DNA of 20,940 nucleotides from Alphaproteobacteria bacterium (GTDB lineage: Bacteria > Pseudomonadota > Alphaproteobacteria > Rhizobiales > Aestuariivirgaceae): positions 1 through 20,940 of the forward strand of contig VAZZ01000305.1 of NCBI GenBank assembly GCA_005884715.1, in the 5' to 3' direction. Below, piece by piece: positions 6,909 to 14,837 of this stretch; position 1 is the stretch's first letter; every line of letters starts with the position of its first letter. Under the pieces are notes generated by a model that saw nothing but the letters and a program-made list of their open reading frames with translations, made no database searches and had not been told where the DNA came from. Position numbers and translations under genes: made by a program.

Positions 6909-7733
6909 ATGAAAGTCTTCGACATCACCTATCACGGCGAAACCGTCACTCTCGCCGATCTTCCGGAATACCGGAAATTCTACGGCAAGCTCAAAAGTGG
7001 CCTGTGGGAACCCCGGACCTTCCGCACACTGAGCGATCAGCTTGGCCCCCAAGTCACCTATATCGATATCGGCGGCTGGATCGGTGTCACGCCGTTCTGG
7101 GCGGCCAAGCGGGCGAAACGGGTGATCGTGGTCGAGCCCGATCCCAAATGCCGGACCATCCTCAAGGCGCTTCTGCCCCACTATAACAATGTGACCCTCC
7201 CCGAATGCGCTCTCTCATCCAACTCCTGTCTGACCCTCAATGCGGTGGAAGATTTCGGCAGTTCGGAGACAAGTGCCTTGGCCATTGGCGATGGTCGCTC
7301 GATCGAGGTCAAGGGCTGCTCGATGGCGCAATTGCTGAGAGAGGCCGGCCCCGGCCCCGTCTTCATCAAGATCGATATCGAAGGATATGAATACGAGATC
7401 GAGGATGAGTTGAAGGTTCTCGATACCGACCAGGTGAGGGGCGTCCAACTGGCAGTCCATCCCGCCCTCTATGAACGCACCCTTGCCGGCTTTTTCCTCT
7501 TCCGTCGCGGCAGGACGCTTGCGGCAACCCTCAGGCTGGCAAGGCTTTACACCAGGCTTGCGCGGGTTGCCGCCGCCGGCCGGTTTCCCAGCCTGATGGC
7601 CTATCTCACCTCGGGCGTCGCTTTCAGCGTCTGTCCCAGGGGTGCCGATCTTCTTTTCGTTAACAAGGCGCCCCTGTTGCAATCTCACATTCCGGATCAC
7701 ACATTAGCTGGCCATCGAGGGAGCACAGCATGA
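6909..7733 (+). CDS. FkbM family SAM-dependent methyltransferase
   Basis: A 274-residue FkbM-type methyltransferase, a family that O-methylates natural products and, often, sugars of surface glycans. Visible motifs are the SAM-binding loop DIGGWIG (53-59), the acidic strand end VVEPDP (74-79), and the FkbM hallmark IKIDIEGYE (153-161). The C-terminal third is rich in Arg and aromatic residues (around FFLFRRGR and LARLYTRLARVAAAGRF) and may contact membrane or lipid-linked substrate, which is inference. AAAGGAA at 6896-6902 is a good ribosome site 6 bases before ATG 6909. Its stop overlaps the next start (ATGA, 7730-7733), so it is translationally coupled to the nucleotide cyclase and is the first gene of a three-gene operon with a lyase-like protein. 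Confidence 0.9.
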   Translation: MKVFDITYHGETVTLADLPEYRKFYGKLKSGLWEPRTFRTLSDQLGPQVTYIDIGGWIGVTPFWAAKRAKRVIVVEPDPKCRTILKALLPHYNNVTLPECALSSNSCLTLNAVEDFGSSETSALAIGDGRSIEVKGCSMAQLLREAGPGPVFIKIDIEGYEYEIEDELKVLDTDQVRGVQLAVHPALYERTLAGFFLFRRGRTLAATLRLARLYTRLARVAAAGRFPSLMAYLTSGVAFSVCPRGADLLFVNKAPLLQSHIPDHTLAGHRGSTA

Positions 7734-8872
7734 CGGCCGCCCAATATGAGACATCGGAAATCCTCATCGATAAAGTGTCGGACTGGCTGAAGCAGGTATC
7801 GTTGAGAAATACGGATCTCGAGACGGTCATCCGGGGCTGTTGCGAAAGGTTGGCCGCGACCGGCATTCCGCTGAAGCGCATCCATATCTCGCTCTCCATG
7901 CTGCATCCGCTCTACCGCGCGATGGGCTTCACCTGGCGGCGGGGCGAAGGACTCAAGGTCGAAGGCTATCGCCATGTCGAACCCGGCGAGGAGAAGAACG
8001 ACCTCTTTCTCAAGAGTCCCTATTTCCACCTGCTGAGTCATAATCTCGAACATATGCGCCGACGCATCGATGTGGATGACGAGCCAGAATTCCCCATCTT
8101 CGAGGATCTCAGGAAAGAAGGCATCACCGATTATCTCGCTTTCGTTTCGGGCTTCGATGAGGAATGGACGCAAGGCATTCTGGGATCGTGGTCGACCGAT
8201 CGCGCAGGTGGTTTCAATGAGAGCGATATCGCAGGCCTGCTCAAGATCCAGAGCCGGCTGGCAGTGGCGACGCGCGTCGCGGTACTGAGCCAGCTCGCCG
8301 GCAACATGCTCACCACCTATCTCGGCACCGGGGCGGGCAAGCGGGTGCTGTCGGGACAGGTCCAGCGCGGTGATGGCGAAACCATCCGTGCCGCGCTGAT
8401 CATGGCCGATATGCGCGGCTCGACGGCGATCGCCGAACAGGCCGGGCGCCAGGTCTTTATTGATACGCTCAACCAGTTCTTCGATGCCATCGCGACGCCG
8501 TTCGGCGATGGCGGTGCTGAAATACTGAGCTTCCTCGGAGACGGATTCCTCGCCGTCATTCCCTGCGCCAGGCACCGGGGACCGTCCGAAATCGCGTGCC
8601 GCCAGGCGTTGGCCGCAGCCCAGAATGCCGTGGTGCGGATGAGGCAGCTCAATGAGCAGCGGCGCGCCGAAAGCCTGCCGGAGATCGGCTATGGTCTCGG
8701 CCTCCATGTCGGCAATGTCATGTTCGGCAATGTCGGGCTGAAGGACAGACTCACTTTCTCGGCCTTCGGGCAAGCGGTGAATGAAGTGCAGCGGCTGGAA
8801 AACCTGTCGAAAAAATATAAGACCCCGATCATTGCCAGCGATGAATTTGCCCTCTATAGCGGCGGCAACTAG
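7730..8872 (+). CDS. Class III adenylate/guanylate cyclase domain protein, truncated by in-frame TAG
   Basis: A 380-residue protein with an N-terminal GAF-like sensory region (about 1-185; GIPLKRIHISLSMLHPLYRA and FTWRRGEG are typical of rhizobial cyclases) and a C-terminal class III cyclase domain (about 215-380). Both metal-binding aspartates are present (D227 in ADMRG, D271 in LGDG), as are the transition-state Asn and Arg (N351, R355). The two base-selecting positions are serine: S267 replaces the usual Lys and S344 the usual Asp/Thr, so the product (cAMP, cGMP or other) is uncertain. It has no membrane segments and so should be cytosolic. The ribosome site AGGGAG (7718-7723) precedes the ATG, which overlaps the FkbM stop. 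The TAG at 8870-8872 interrupts a frame that continues to 9061. Confidence 0.88.
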   Translation: MTAAQYETSEILIDKVSDWLKQVSLRNTDLETVIRGCCERLAATGIPLKRIHISLSMLHPLYRAMGFTWRRGEGLKVEGYRHVEPGEEKNDLFLKSPYFHLLSHNLEHMRRRIDVDDEPEFPIFEDLRKEGITDYLAFVSGFDEEWTQGILGSWSTDRAGGFNESDIAGLLKIQSRLAVATRVAVLSQLAGNMLTTYLGTGAGKRVLSGQVQRGDGETIRAALIMADMRGSTAIAEQAGRQVFIDTLNQFFDAIATPFGDGGAEILSFLGDGFLAVIPCARHRGPSEIACRQALAAAQNAVVRMRQLNEQRRAESLPEIGYGLGLHVGNVMFGNVGLKDRLTFSAFGQAVNEVQRLENLSKKYKTPIIASDEFALYSGGN

Positions 8873-9061
8873 AAAATGCTGGGGATCGAGACATTGCGCG
8901 GCACTGAGTACGATATGAAGGTTCATGCCCCCCTCGAAGGGAGCAAAGGAACAGTCACGGATTATGTGCCGGCCAGCAAGGCACGCGAACTTACCGATGC
9001 CGAGCAACTCGTCCTTCTGCATCGCGACAAGTATCTCATGCAGCGGCGCAAGGCGAGCTGA
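8873..9061 (+). pseudogene. C-terminal tail of the cyclase, cut off by the amber codon
   Basis: The same reading frame continues after TAG 8870-8872 for 62 residues: KMLGIETLRGTEYDMKVHAP, a short linker, then LTDAEQLVLLHRDKYLMQRR. LRGTxxxMKVxAP is the usual end of a class III cyclase domain. In relatives the position after GGN/GGD is commonly Trp, so one TGG-to-TAG change explains the stop. The tail ends at TGA 9059-9061, which overlaps the lyase ATG (TGATG). The conserved overlap implies that until recently the cyclase ran to 9061. Confidence 0.7.
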
Positions 9062-9972
9062 TGGCGGTGCGGGGCGCAGTGCACTCCTTTTTGCTGGCAA
9101 GCGTGCTGCTTGCCGGCATCCTGCCTGCAGTGAGCCGTGACCTGACTTATGAAGACAAGCTGGCCGACGGCTTCGAGGGCAAGGATTTCGCACCTGAAGG
9201 CTTACGAGCAGAGTGCCGGGACGGTCGAGTTCGAGGACAAGGTGGTGAAGAGCGGCAAAGGCGCCCTGCGGCTCTCGGTGAAGCCGCTATGCAACGCGAG
9301 CGAGCCCCTGTGCAGCGAACGGGCCGAGGTTTGGGAGCTCAAGAAACTGAGAGTGTCGTATGAGAAGGGCGTATGGGTCGGCTTCGCGGTCAAATTCGAA
9401 GAACCGTTGCCCCTGGACGATCACCGCTACCTGATCGCCCAGTGGAAGCGTGAGATCGATGCCGGGACAGAGGGCGACTTCAGCCCGTTCCTGGCATTCC
9501 GGTACAATGAAGGCAGGCTCTTCGTCACGGTCGAAACCAATCTCGTGCCGGGCCGGGAAGGCGAGAAGGGCAAGCGGGCGCAATGCGGCAAGGGCGAAAC
9601 GGCGGTCTGGCTTCGTCCCGACACCAACCAGGCAAGGGCGCTCGTCGCCTTTGATAAGAATTTCGGCCCGAAGAATGGGGATGAGTTCACAGCCTGCACC
9701 GACAAGATCACGGTGATCGACATTTCGCCGTCTATTCGAAGCCCGGCCCCGAGGGCACAGGCCATATCGAGCTTTTTGCCAATGACAAATGGATCGCCAC
9801 CGTCACCGGGCGCATTGGGCACGCCGATAAGGGCCTGGGCGAGAACCAGTATTTCAAGTTCGGACCCTACCGGGCCGGCGCCCCAGGGGTCTGGGCTCTT
9901 TATTATGACGATTTCCGCCGCAGCCTGCGTTGTGCGGATGTTATCAACGCACAGATTTGCCCCTTTCCCTAG
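9061..9972 (+). pseudogene. Secreted polysaccharide-lyase-like protein (heparin lyase I-like fold), two frameshifts
   Basis: Restoring frame gives a protein of about 304 residues. The first frame (9061 to about 9200) has a signal peptide (SFLLASVLLAGILPA) and continues to GFEGKDFAPEG. Near 9196-9205 the reading moves to the second frame, which carries YEQSAGTVEFEDKVVKSGKG, ALRLSVKPLC, VWVGFAVKFEEPLPLDDHRY, AQWKRE, FLAFRYNEGRLFVTVETN and DKITVID. At about 9720 it returns to the first frame with HFAVYSKPGPEGTGHIELF, GENQYFKFGPYRAG, WALYYDDFRR and a Cys-containing end before TAG 9970-9972. The pattern fits the Polysacc_lyase/heparin lyase I-like jelly-roll family, with the protein acting in the periplasm or outside. 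The substrate is unknown. The lesions are +1 then -1, which cancel. It is the third gene of the FkbM-cyclase operon, with overlap TGATG. Confidence 0.75.
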
Positions 9973-10054
9973 GGAGCAAAAAGCGGCTAGGCTTCTCTCA
10001 TAAAGGGGGAGCGTTCAGGTCGACTATGTTGGCAAGGCGTAAGTCTGGACCGCA

Positions 10055-11941
10055 ATGACGGCGGCAGGAGATATTCTCCGCATTGAGGATCTGGGCATCG
10101 GCTTTGCGCTGCACGCCTGGGATTTCGATGCGGTCAAAGGTGCGAGCTTCAGGGTATTGCCCGGGAAGGTGACGGCGCTTGTCGGCGAGTCAGGCTCCGG
10201 CAAATCAGTCATCGCCCAGACCATCATAGGCATCCTTCCGAGGCCTGGCCGCGTCAAGCACGGCAAGATCCTGTTTTCCGATCCGGTCAAGAACAAGACG
10301 ACGGATCTCGCAAGCCTGGATGTTGACAGCGACAAATACCGCTTTATCCGCGGCGGGCGCATCTCAATGATCTTCCAGGAGCCGATGACCTCGCTGTCGC
10401 CGCTCCACACGATCGGCGATCAGGTGGGCGAGGCCTATCGCATCCATTTCCAGGCTCCGGAAAAGGAAGTCCGCACCCGTACCGAAGAAATGCTGGGGCT
10501 TGTCGGCTTTCCCGATCCCAAGCGCGCCTATGGCATGTATCCATTTGAATTATCTGGTGGTTTGCGCCAGCGGGCGATGATCGCCATGGCGCTGATCTGC
10601 CGGCCGGCGCTGCTCATCGCCGATGAACCGACCACCGCGCTCGACGTCACCATCCAGGCGCAGATCCTGCAACTCCTCAAGGACCTGCAGAAGAAGCTCA
10701 ACATGGCGATCCTGATCATCACTCATGACCTCGGCATCGTGGCCAATATCGCCGATGAGGTCGTTGTCATCTATCGCGGTGAGATCATGGAAGCGGGAAG
10801 CGTTTCCGATATCTTCGCCGCGCCCCAGCATCCCTATCTCAAGGCGCTGCTGGCAGCGGTGCCGCATTTCGACATGAAGCCCGGCGAAAGGCTGAAGGCG
10901 CTGCGCGAAGTGCCGGTCAATGCCGGATCGCTGCTGGGGAAGGATAGCATTCGAAACCGCAAGACCGGCGGCATTCTCCTCAATGTGCGCAATATCGGCA
11001 AATCCTTCTCGACGCGCCAGTCCGGCTGGTTCGGCAAGAGCGATGTCCAGGAGATCCGCGCTGTCGACAATGTCAGCTTCGACATCAAGCAGGGCGAATG
11101 TTTCGGCCTGGTCGGCGAATCGGGCTGCGGCAAGACCACGGTCAGCAAGATCATCATGCGTGCGATCACCCCGGATGAGGGCGCGCTCACTTTCGATTGC
11201 GGTGAAGGGGCGGTCGACCTCCTCAAGGCCGAGGGGCAGAAGCTGCAGGCGATCCGCCGCCGCATACAGATGGTTTTCCAGGATCCCTTCAGCTCGCTGA
11301 GCCCGCGCATGACGGTACAGAACATCCTGAGCGAGCCGCTCGAAATCCACAATATCGGCAAGCCCGCCGAACGCAAGGAAACTGTGGAACGGCTGATGCA
11401 AGCGGTCGGCCTCGATCCGCGCTTTCTTTCGCGCTATCCGCACAGCTTCTCCGGCGGCCAACGCCAACGCATCGGCATCGCCCGCTCACTGGCGCTCGGT
11501 CCCAATCTGCTGATCTGCGATGAGCCGGTTTCGGCGCTCGATGTCTCCGTGCAGGCGCAGATCCTCAATCTGCTCAAGGATCTGCAGAAAGAGCTTGGCC
11601 TCACCTATCTGTTCATCTCGCACAACCTGGCCGTCGTCGATTACATGGCGGACCGCATCGCGGTGATGTGCCGCGGCCGCATCGTCGAGATTGCGCCGCG
11701 CGAGACCCTGTTCCGCAATCCGGTGCACCCCTATACGCGCGCGCTTCTGGCTGCCGTGCCCTATCCCGATCTCGGCCGTCCGCTCGATTTCAAGACGCTC
11801 AAGCTCGGCGGCGCCTCCGACGACAGTGCATGGGGCAAGGATTTCCGCGACGAGGGCGAAGGCCTCGACTATCGCGATCTCGGTGGCTCACATTGGATCC
11901 TTGCCCAGCGCGACCAACATAATCGGGAGTTAGGTCAATGA
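10055..11941 (+). CDS. Dipeptide/oligopeptide-type ABC importer, fused double ATP-binding protein
   Basis: A 628-residue protein with two complete nucleotide-binding domains of the Dpp/Opp/GsiA type, equivalent to DppD and DppF fused. Domain 1: Walker A GESGSGKS (44-51), Q108, signature LSGGLRQR (166-173), Walker B LLIADE (186-191), H224, and an oligopeptide-family tail HPYLKALLAAVP (259-270). Domain 2: Walker A GESGCGKT (354-361), Q409, signature FSGGQRQR (465-472), Walker B LLICDE (485-490), H523, and tail HPYTRALLAAVP (559-570). All catalytic residues are intact in both halves. It energises the permease pair encoded downstream from the cytosolic face. The ATG at 10055 lacks a strong ribosome site. 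The stop overlaps the binding-protein start (ATGA, 11938-11941). Confidence 0.95.
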   Translation: MTAAGDILRIEDLGIGFALHAWDFDAVKGASFRVLPGKVTALVGESGSGKSVIAQTIIGILPRPGRVKHGKILFSDPVKNKTTDLASLDVDSDKYRFIRGGRISMIFQEPMTSLSPLHTIGDQVGEAYRIHFQAPEKEVRTRTEEMLGLVGFPDPKRAYGMYPFELSGGLRQRAMIAMALICRPALLIADEPTTALDVTIQAQILQLLKDLQKKLNMAILIITHDLGIVANIADEVVVIYRGEIMEAGSVSDIFAAPQHPYLKALLAAVPHFDMKPGERLKALREVPVNAGSLLGKDSIRNRKTGGILLNVRNIGKSFSTRQSGWFGKSDVQEIRAVDNVSFDIKQGECFGLVGESGCGKTTVSKIIMRAITPDEGALTFDCGEGAVDLLKAEGQKLQAIRRRIQMVFQDPFSSLSPRMTVQNILSEPLEIHNIGKPAERKETVERLMQAVGLDPRFLSRYPHSFSGGQRQRIGIARSLALGPNLLICDEPVSALDVSVQAQILNLLKDLQKELGLTYLFISHNLAVVDYMADRIAVMCRGRIVEIAPRETLFRNPVHPYTRALLAAVPYPDLGRPLDFKTLKLGGASDDSAWGKDFRDEGEGLDYRDLGGSHWILAQRDQHNRELGQ

Positions 11942-13836
11942 ACTTACGGTTTCTCACGGGCCTTTTGGTCTTTTTGCTTTGCGCCGTGCCGGCAGCGGCG
12001 GGCTATATCGAGCCCGACTCACTGAAAGATAAGGTAACCAAAGGCGAGTTGCCGCCGATCGATGCAAGGCTGCCGCAACATCCGTTGCGCCTGAATATCA
12101 CCGGCGAAGGCAAAGCCCCAGGCCAATATGGCGGCACCGCGCGCATTCTGATCGGCGGCCAGCGTAATATCAGCCTCATGACCGTCTACGGCTATTCGCG
12201 GCTCGTGCGCTATGACGAGAAGCTCGAGCTTCAGCCGGATTTGCTCGAATCCTACGACGTAAAGGAAGGCCGCATTTTCACCTTCCATCTCCGGGCGGGC
12301 CTTAGATGGTCGGATGGCGAACCGGTGACGACGGAAGATTTCCGCTACGCGCTCGAAGATGTGCAGTTCAATGAAGACCTGAGCAAGGTCGTCTCTCCCT
12401 ATCTCCTCGTCAATGGCAAGCCACCGGTGTTCGAGATCATCGATGATCAGACGGTTCGCTATACATGGGAGGCTCCCAACCCGGACTTCCTGCCCCAGAT
12501 CGCAGCACCGCAGGCGCTCAGCCTGGTCATGCCGGCCCATTATCTGAAGCAGTTCCATAAGAAATATCAGACCGAGGAAAAGCTCGATGAGCTGGTCAAG
12601 GCCAACAGCGAAAAGAAATGGACGGGGCTGCACATCAACAAGGCACGGCAGTACCGGCCGGAAAATCCAGACCTGCCGACGCTCGATCCGTGGCACAACG
12701 TAACCAAGCCGCCTTCCGAGCAGTTCGTCTTCGAGCGTAATCCCTACTTCCACCGCGTCGATCAGAACGGCCGCCAGCTTCCTTACATCGACCGTTTCGT
12801 CCTCAATGTGAGCTCGTCTTCGCTGATCCCGGCCAAGACCGGCGCCGGCGAGGCCGATCTCCAGGCGCAGAATATCGGTTTTGCCGACTATACTTTCCTT
12901 AAGGAGGCGGAGGGCTCGCATCCGATCAAGGTCAAATTGTGGGAAAGCGGCAGGGGATCGCGCGTCGCGCTCTTCCCCAATCTCAACTTCGAGGACCCGG
13001 TCTGGCGCAAGGTGTTGCAAGACGTGCGCTTTCGCCGGGCGCTGTCGCTGGCCATCGACCGCAACGAGATAAACCAGGCCAAGTTTTTCGGGCTGAGCAC
13101 GCCCAGCGCCGACACTGTGCTGCCGGCAAGCCCTCTCTATCGCGAGGAATATGCCAAGGCCTATGCCGATTTCGATCCGACCAAGGCCAATGCGCTGCTG
13201 GATGAGATGGGCCTCGACAAGCGCGACAATGACGGCGTCCGCCTGCTCCCCGATGGCCGGCGCGCCGAAATCATCGTCGAGACGGCCGGCGAGGATCCGG
13301 TCGAGACGGATGTGCTCCAGCTCATCACCGATCACTGGGGTGCGGTCGGACTCAAGCTCGTGATCCGGACCTCGCAGACCGATGTGCTCAGAAGCCGCGT
13401 TATCGGCGGCACGACCATGATGACGATGTCTTCCGGTCTCGACAACGGCACCCCGACCGCCGACATGAATCCCAGAGCACTGGCGCCGACCAGCCACGAG
13501 CAGTTGCAGTGGCCGCAATGGGGCATCTTCGTCGAATCGGCCGGCGAGAAGGGGACCCAGGCCGATTTGAAGGAGGCCAAGGAACTCGACGATCTTTACG
13601 GTCAGTGGCACAAAGCCACCGACAGTCAGGCGCGGACCGACATATGGCATCGCATGCTGTCGCTCTATACGAGCCAGGTTTTCTCCATCGGCATCGTGAA
13701 TGCCACCAAGCAGCCGGTCGTCATATCCTCGAAGCTGCGCAACGTGCCCGACAAGGGCCTTTATAGCTTCGATCCTACCTGCTATTTCGGCGTCTATGGC
13801 ATGGATACGTTCTGGTTCGACAAGGAAGGCTCCTAA
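11938..13836 (+). CDS. ABC importer periplasmic substrate-binding protein (SBP_bac_5)
   Basis: A 632-residue extracytoplasmic solute-binding protein. It has a signal peptide (MNLRFLTGLLVFLLCAVPAA; cleavage near residue 21) and no lipobox, so it should be free in the periplasm. The mature protein shows the cluster C/SBP_bac_5 pattern: YGGTARI, then LELQPDLLESYDV, FTFHLRAGLRWSDGEPVTTED, and the later block RFRRALSLAIDRNEIN. It is longer than DppA/OppA (about 530). The PPIDARLP opening plus GGT resembles the subgroup that includes oligosaccharide binders such as rhizobial AgpA, so a sugar ligand is as plausible as a peptide; this is inference. GGGAG at 11925-11929 is the ribosome site. It overlaps the ATPase gene by four bases and precedes the permeases. 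Confidence 0.93.
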   Translation: MNLRFLTGLLVFLLCAVPAAAGYIEPDSLKDKVTKGELPPIDARLPQHPLRLNITGEGKAPGQYGGTARILIGGQRNISLMTVYGYSRLVRYDEKLELQPDLLESYDVKEGRIFTFHLRAGLRWSDGEPVTTEDFRYALEDVQFNEDLSKVVSPYLLVNGKPPVFEIIDDQTVRYTWEAPNPDFLPQIAAPQALSLVMPAHYLKQFHKKYQTEEKLDELVKANSEKKWTGLHINKARQYRPENPDLPTLDPWHNVTKPPSEQFVFERNPYFHRVDQNGRQLPYIDRFVLNVSSSSLIPAKTGAGEADLQAQNIGFADYTFLKEAEGSHPIKVKLWESGRGSRVALFPNLNFEDPVWRKVLQDVRFRRALSLAIDRNEINQAKFFGLSTPSADTVLPASPLYREEYAKAYADFDPTKANALLDEMGLDKRDNDGVRLLPDGRRAEIIVETAGEDPVETDVLQLITDHWGAVGLKLVIRTSQTDVLRSRVIGGTTMMTMSSGLDNGTPTADMNPRALAPTSHEQLQWPQWGIFVESAGEKGTQADLKEAKELDDLYGQWHKATDSQARTDIWHRMLSLYTSQVFSIGIVNATKQPVVISSKLRNVPDKGLYSFDPTCYFGVYGMDTFWFDKEGS

Positions 13837-13838
13837 AG

Positions 13839-14837
13839 ATGTTGCGCTACATCATATGGCGCATCCTCATGATGGTGCCGACGCTGGCGATCATCTCGGC
13901 ACTCGTCTTCACCATTATCGAACTTCCGCCCGGCGACTATTTCGAAAGCTATGTGGCGGAACTCCAGGCCCAGGGTGAGAGCGTCAATGCCGAGCAGATC
14001 GAGCAGCTGCGCAAGGAATATGGCTTCGACAAGCCACCGATCATCCGTTATTTCCACTGGGTCGGCGGCATGCTCACCGGCGATTTCGGCTATTCCTTCG
14101 AATATCGGCTGCCGGTCATGGCTGTCGTCGGTGACAGGCTGTGGCTCACCATCGTTGTTTCCTTCACCACCATCATCTTCACCTGGCTGATCGCCTTCCC
14201 GATCGGCCTCTATTCGGCGACGCATCAATATAGCTGGGGCGACTACGGATTGACCTTCCTCGGATTGCTCGGCATCGCTATCCCCAACTTCATGATGGCG
14301 CTGGTGTTCATGTATCTCGCCAATGTGTGGTTCGGGACCTCGATCGGCCATCTCATGGATCCGCAATATATGGACCAACCGATGAGCTGGGCTAAATTCC
14401 AGTCCATCCTCGCGCATCTGTGGATTCCGGTGATCATCATCGGCACGCACGGAACCGCCGGCATGATCCGGCGGCTGCGCGCCAATCTCCTCGATGAACT
14501 GCAGAAGCAATATGTGGTGACGGCGCGCGCCAAGGGACTGCATCCGTTCCGGGCACTGGTCAAATATCCGTTGCGCATGGCGCTCAACTTCTTCATCTCC
14601 GATATCGGCTCGATCCTGCCGGCGATCATCTCGGGTGCCGAGATCACGGCCATCGTGCTGTCGCTCGAGACCACCGGCCCGCTGCTGCTCAGGGCGCTGA
14701 AGAGCCAGGACATGTATCTCGCGGGCTCGTTCCTGATGTTCCTCGCTTTCCTCCCGGTGATCGGCGTGCTCATCTCGGATCTGGCGCTGGCCGTGCTTGA
14801 TCCGCGCATCAGACTGCAAGGCGGCAGCACCAAATGA
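13839..14837 (+). CDS. ABC importer permease, DppB-like
   Basis: A 332-residue inner-membrane permease of the binding-protein-dependent transport family. The first membrane helix is at about 8-28, followed by a periplasmic segment (30-98) containing LRKEYGFDKPPIIRYFHW and LTGDFGYSF, both typical of DppB. Five further helices follow. The cytosolic EAA loop, which contacts the ATPase, is at about 228-246 (TARAKGLHPFRALVKYPLRM), with the conserved Gly. The family ending SDLALAVLDPRIR is complete. AAGGAAGG at 13822-13829 is a good ribosome site 9 bases before ATG 13839, which lies two bases after the binding-protein stop. The stop overlaps the next permease start (ATGA, 14834-14837). It should form a heterodimer with that protein. 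Confidence 0.95.
   Translation: MLRYIIWRILMMVPTLAIISALVFTIIELPPGDYFESYVAELQAQGESVNAEQIEQLRKEYGFDKPPIIRYFHWVGGMLTGDFGYSFEYRLPVMAVVGDRLWLTIVVSFTTIIFTWLIAFPIGLYSATHQYSWGDYGLTFLGLLGIAIPNFMMALVFMYLANVWFGTSIGHLMDPQYMDQPMSWAKFQSILAHLWIPVIIIGTHGTAGMIRRLRANLLDELQKQYVVTARAKGLHPFRALVKYPLRMALNFFISDIGSILPAIISGAEITAIVLSLETTGPLLLRALKSQDMYLAGSFLMFLAFLPVIGVLISDLALAVLDPRIRLQGGSTK

Noticed and set aside
7697..9193. A 498-codon open frame on the minus strand
   Set aside because: Antisense to the cyclase gene, which has all class III landmarks; no domain is visible in the minus-strand product.
12019..13650. A 543-codon open frame on the minus strand
   Set aside because: It is exactly antisense to the binding-protein gene, which has clear family motifs, and its translation shows no recognisable domain. 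GC-rich codon use commonly leaves such antisense frames open.
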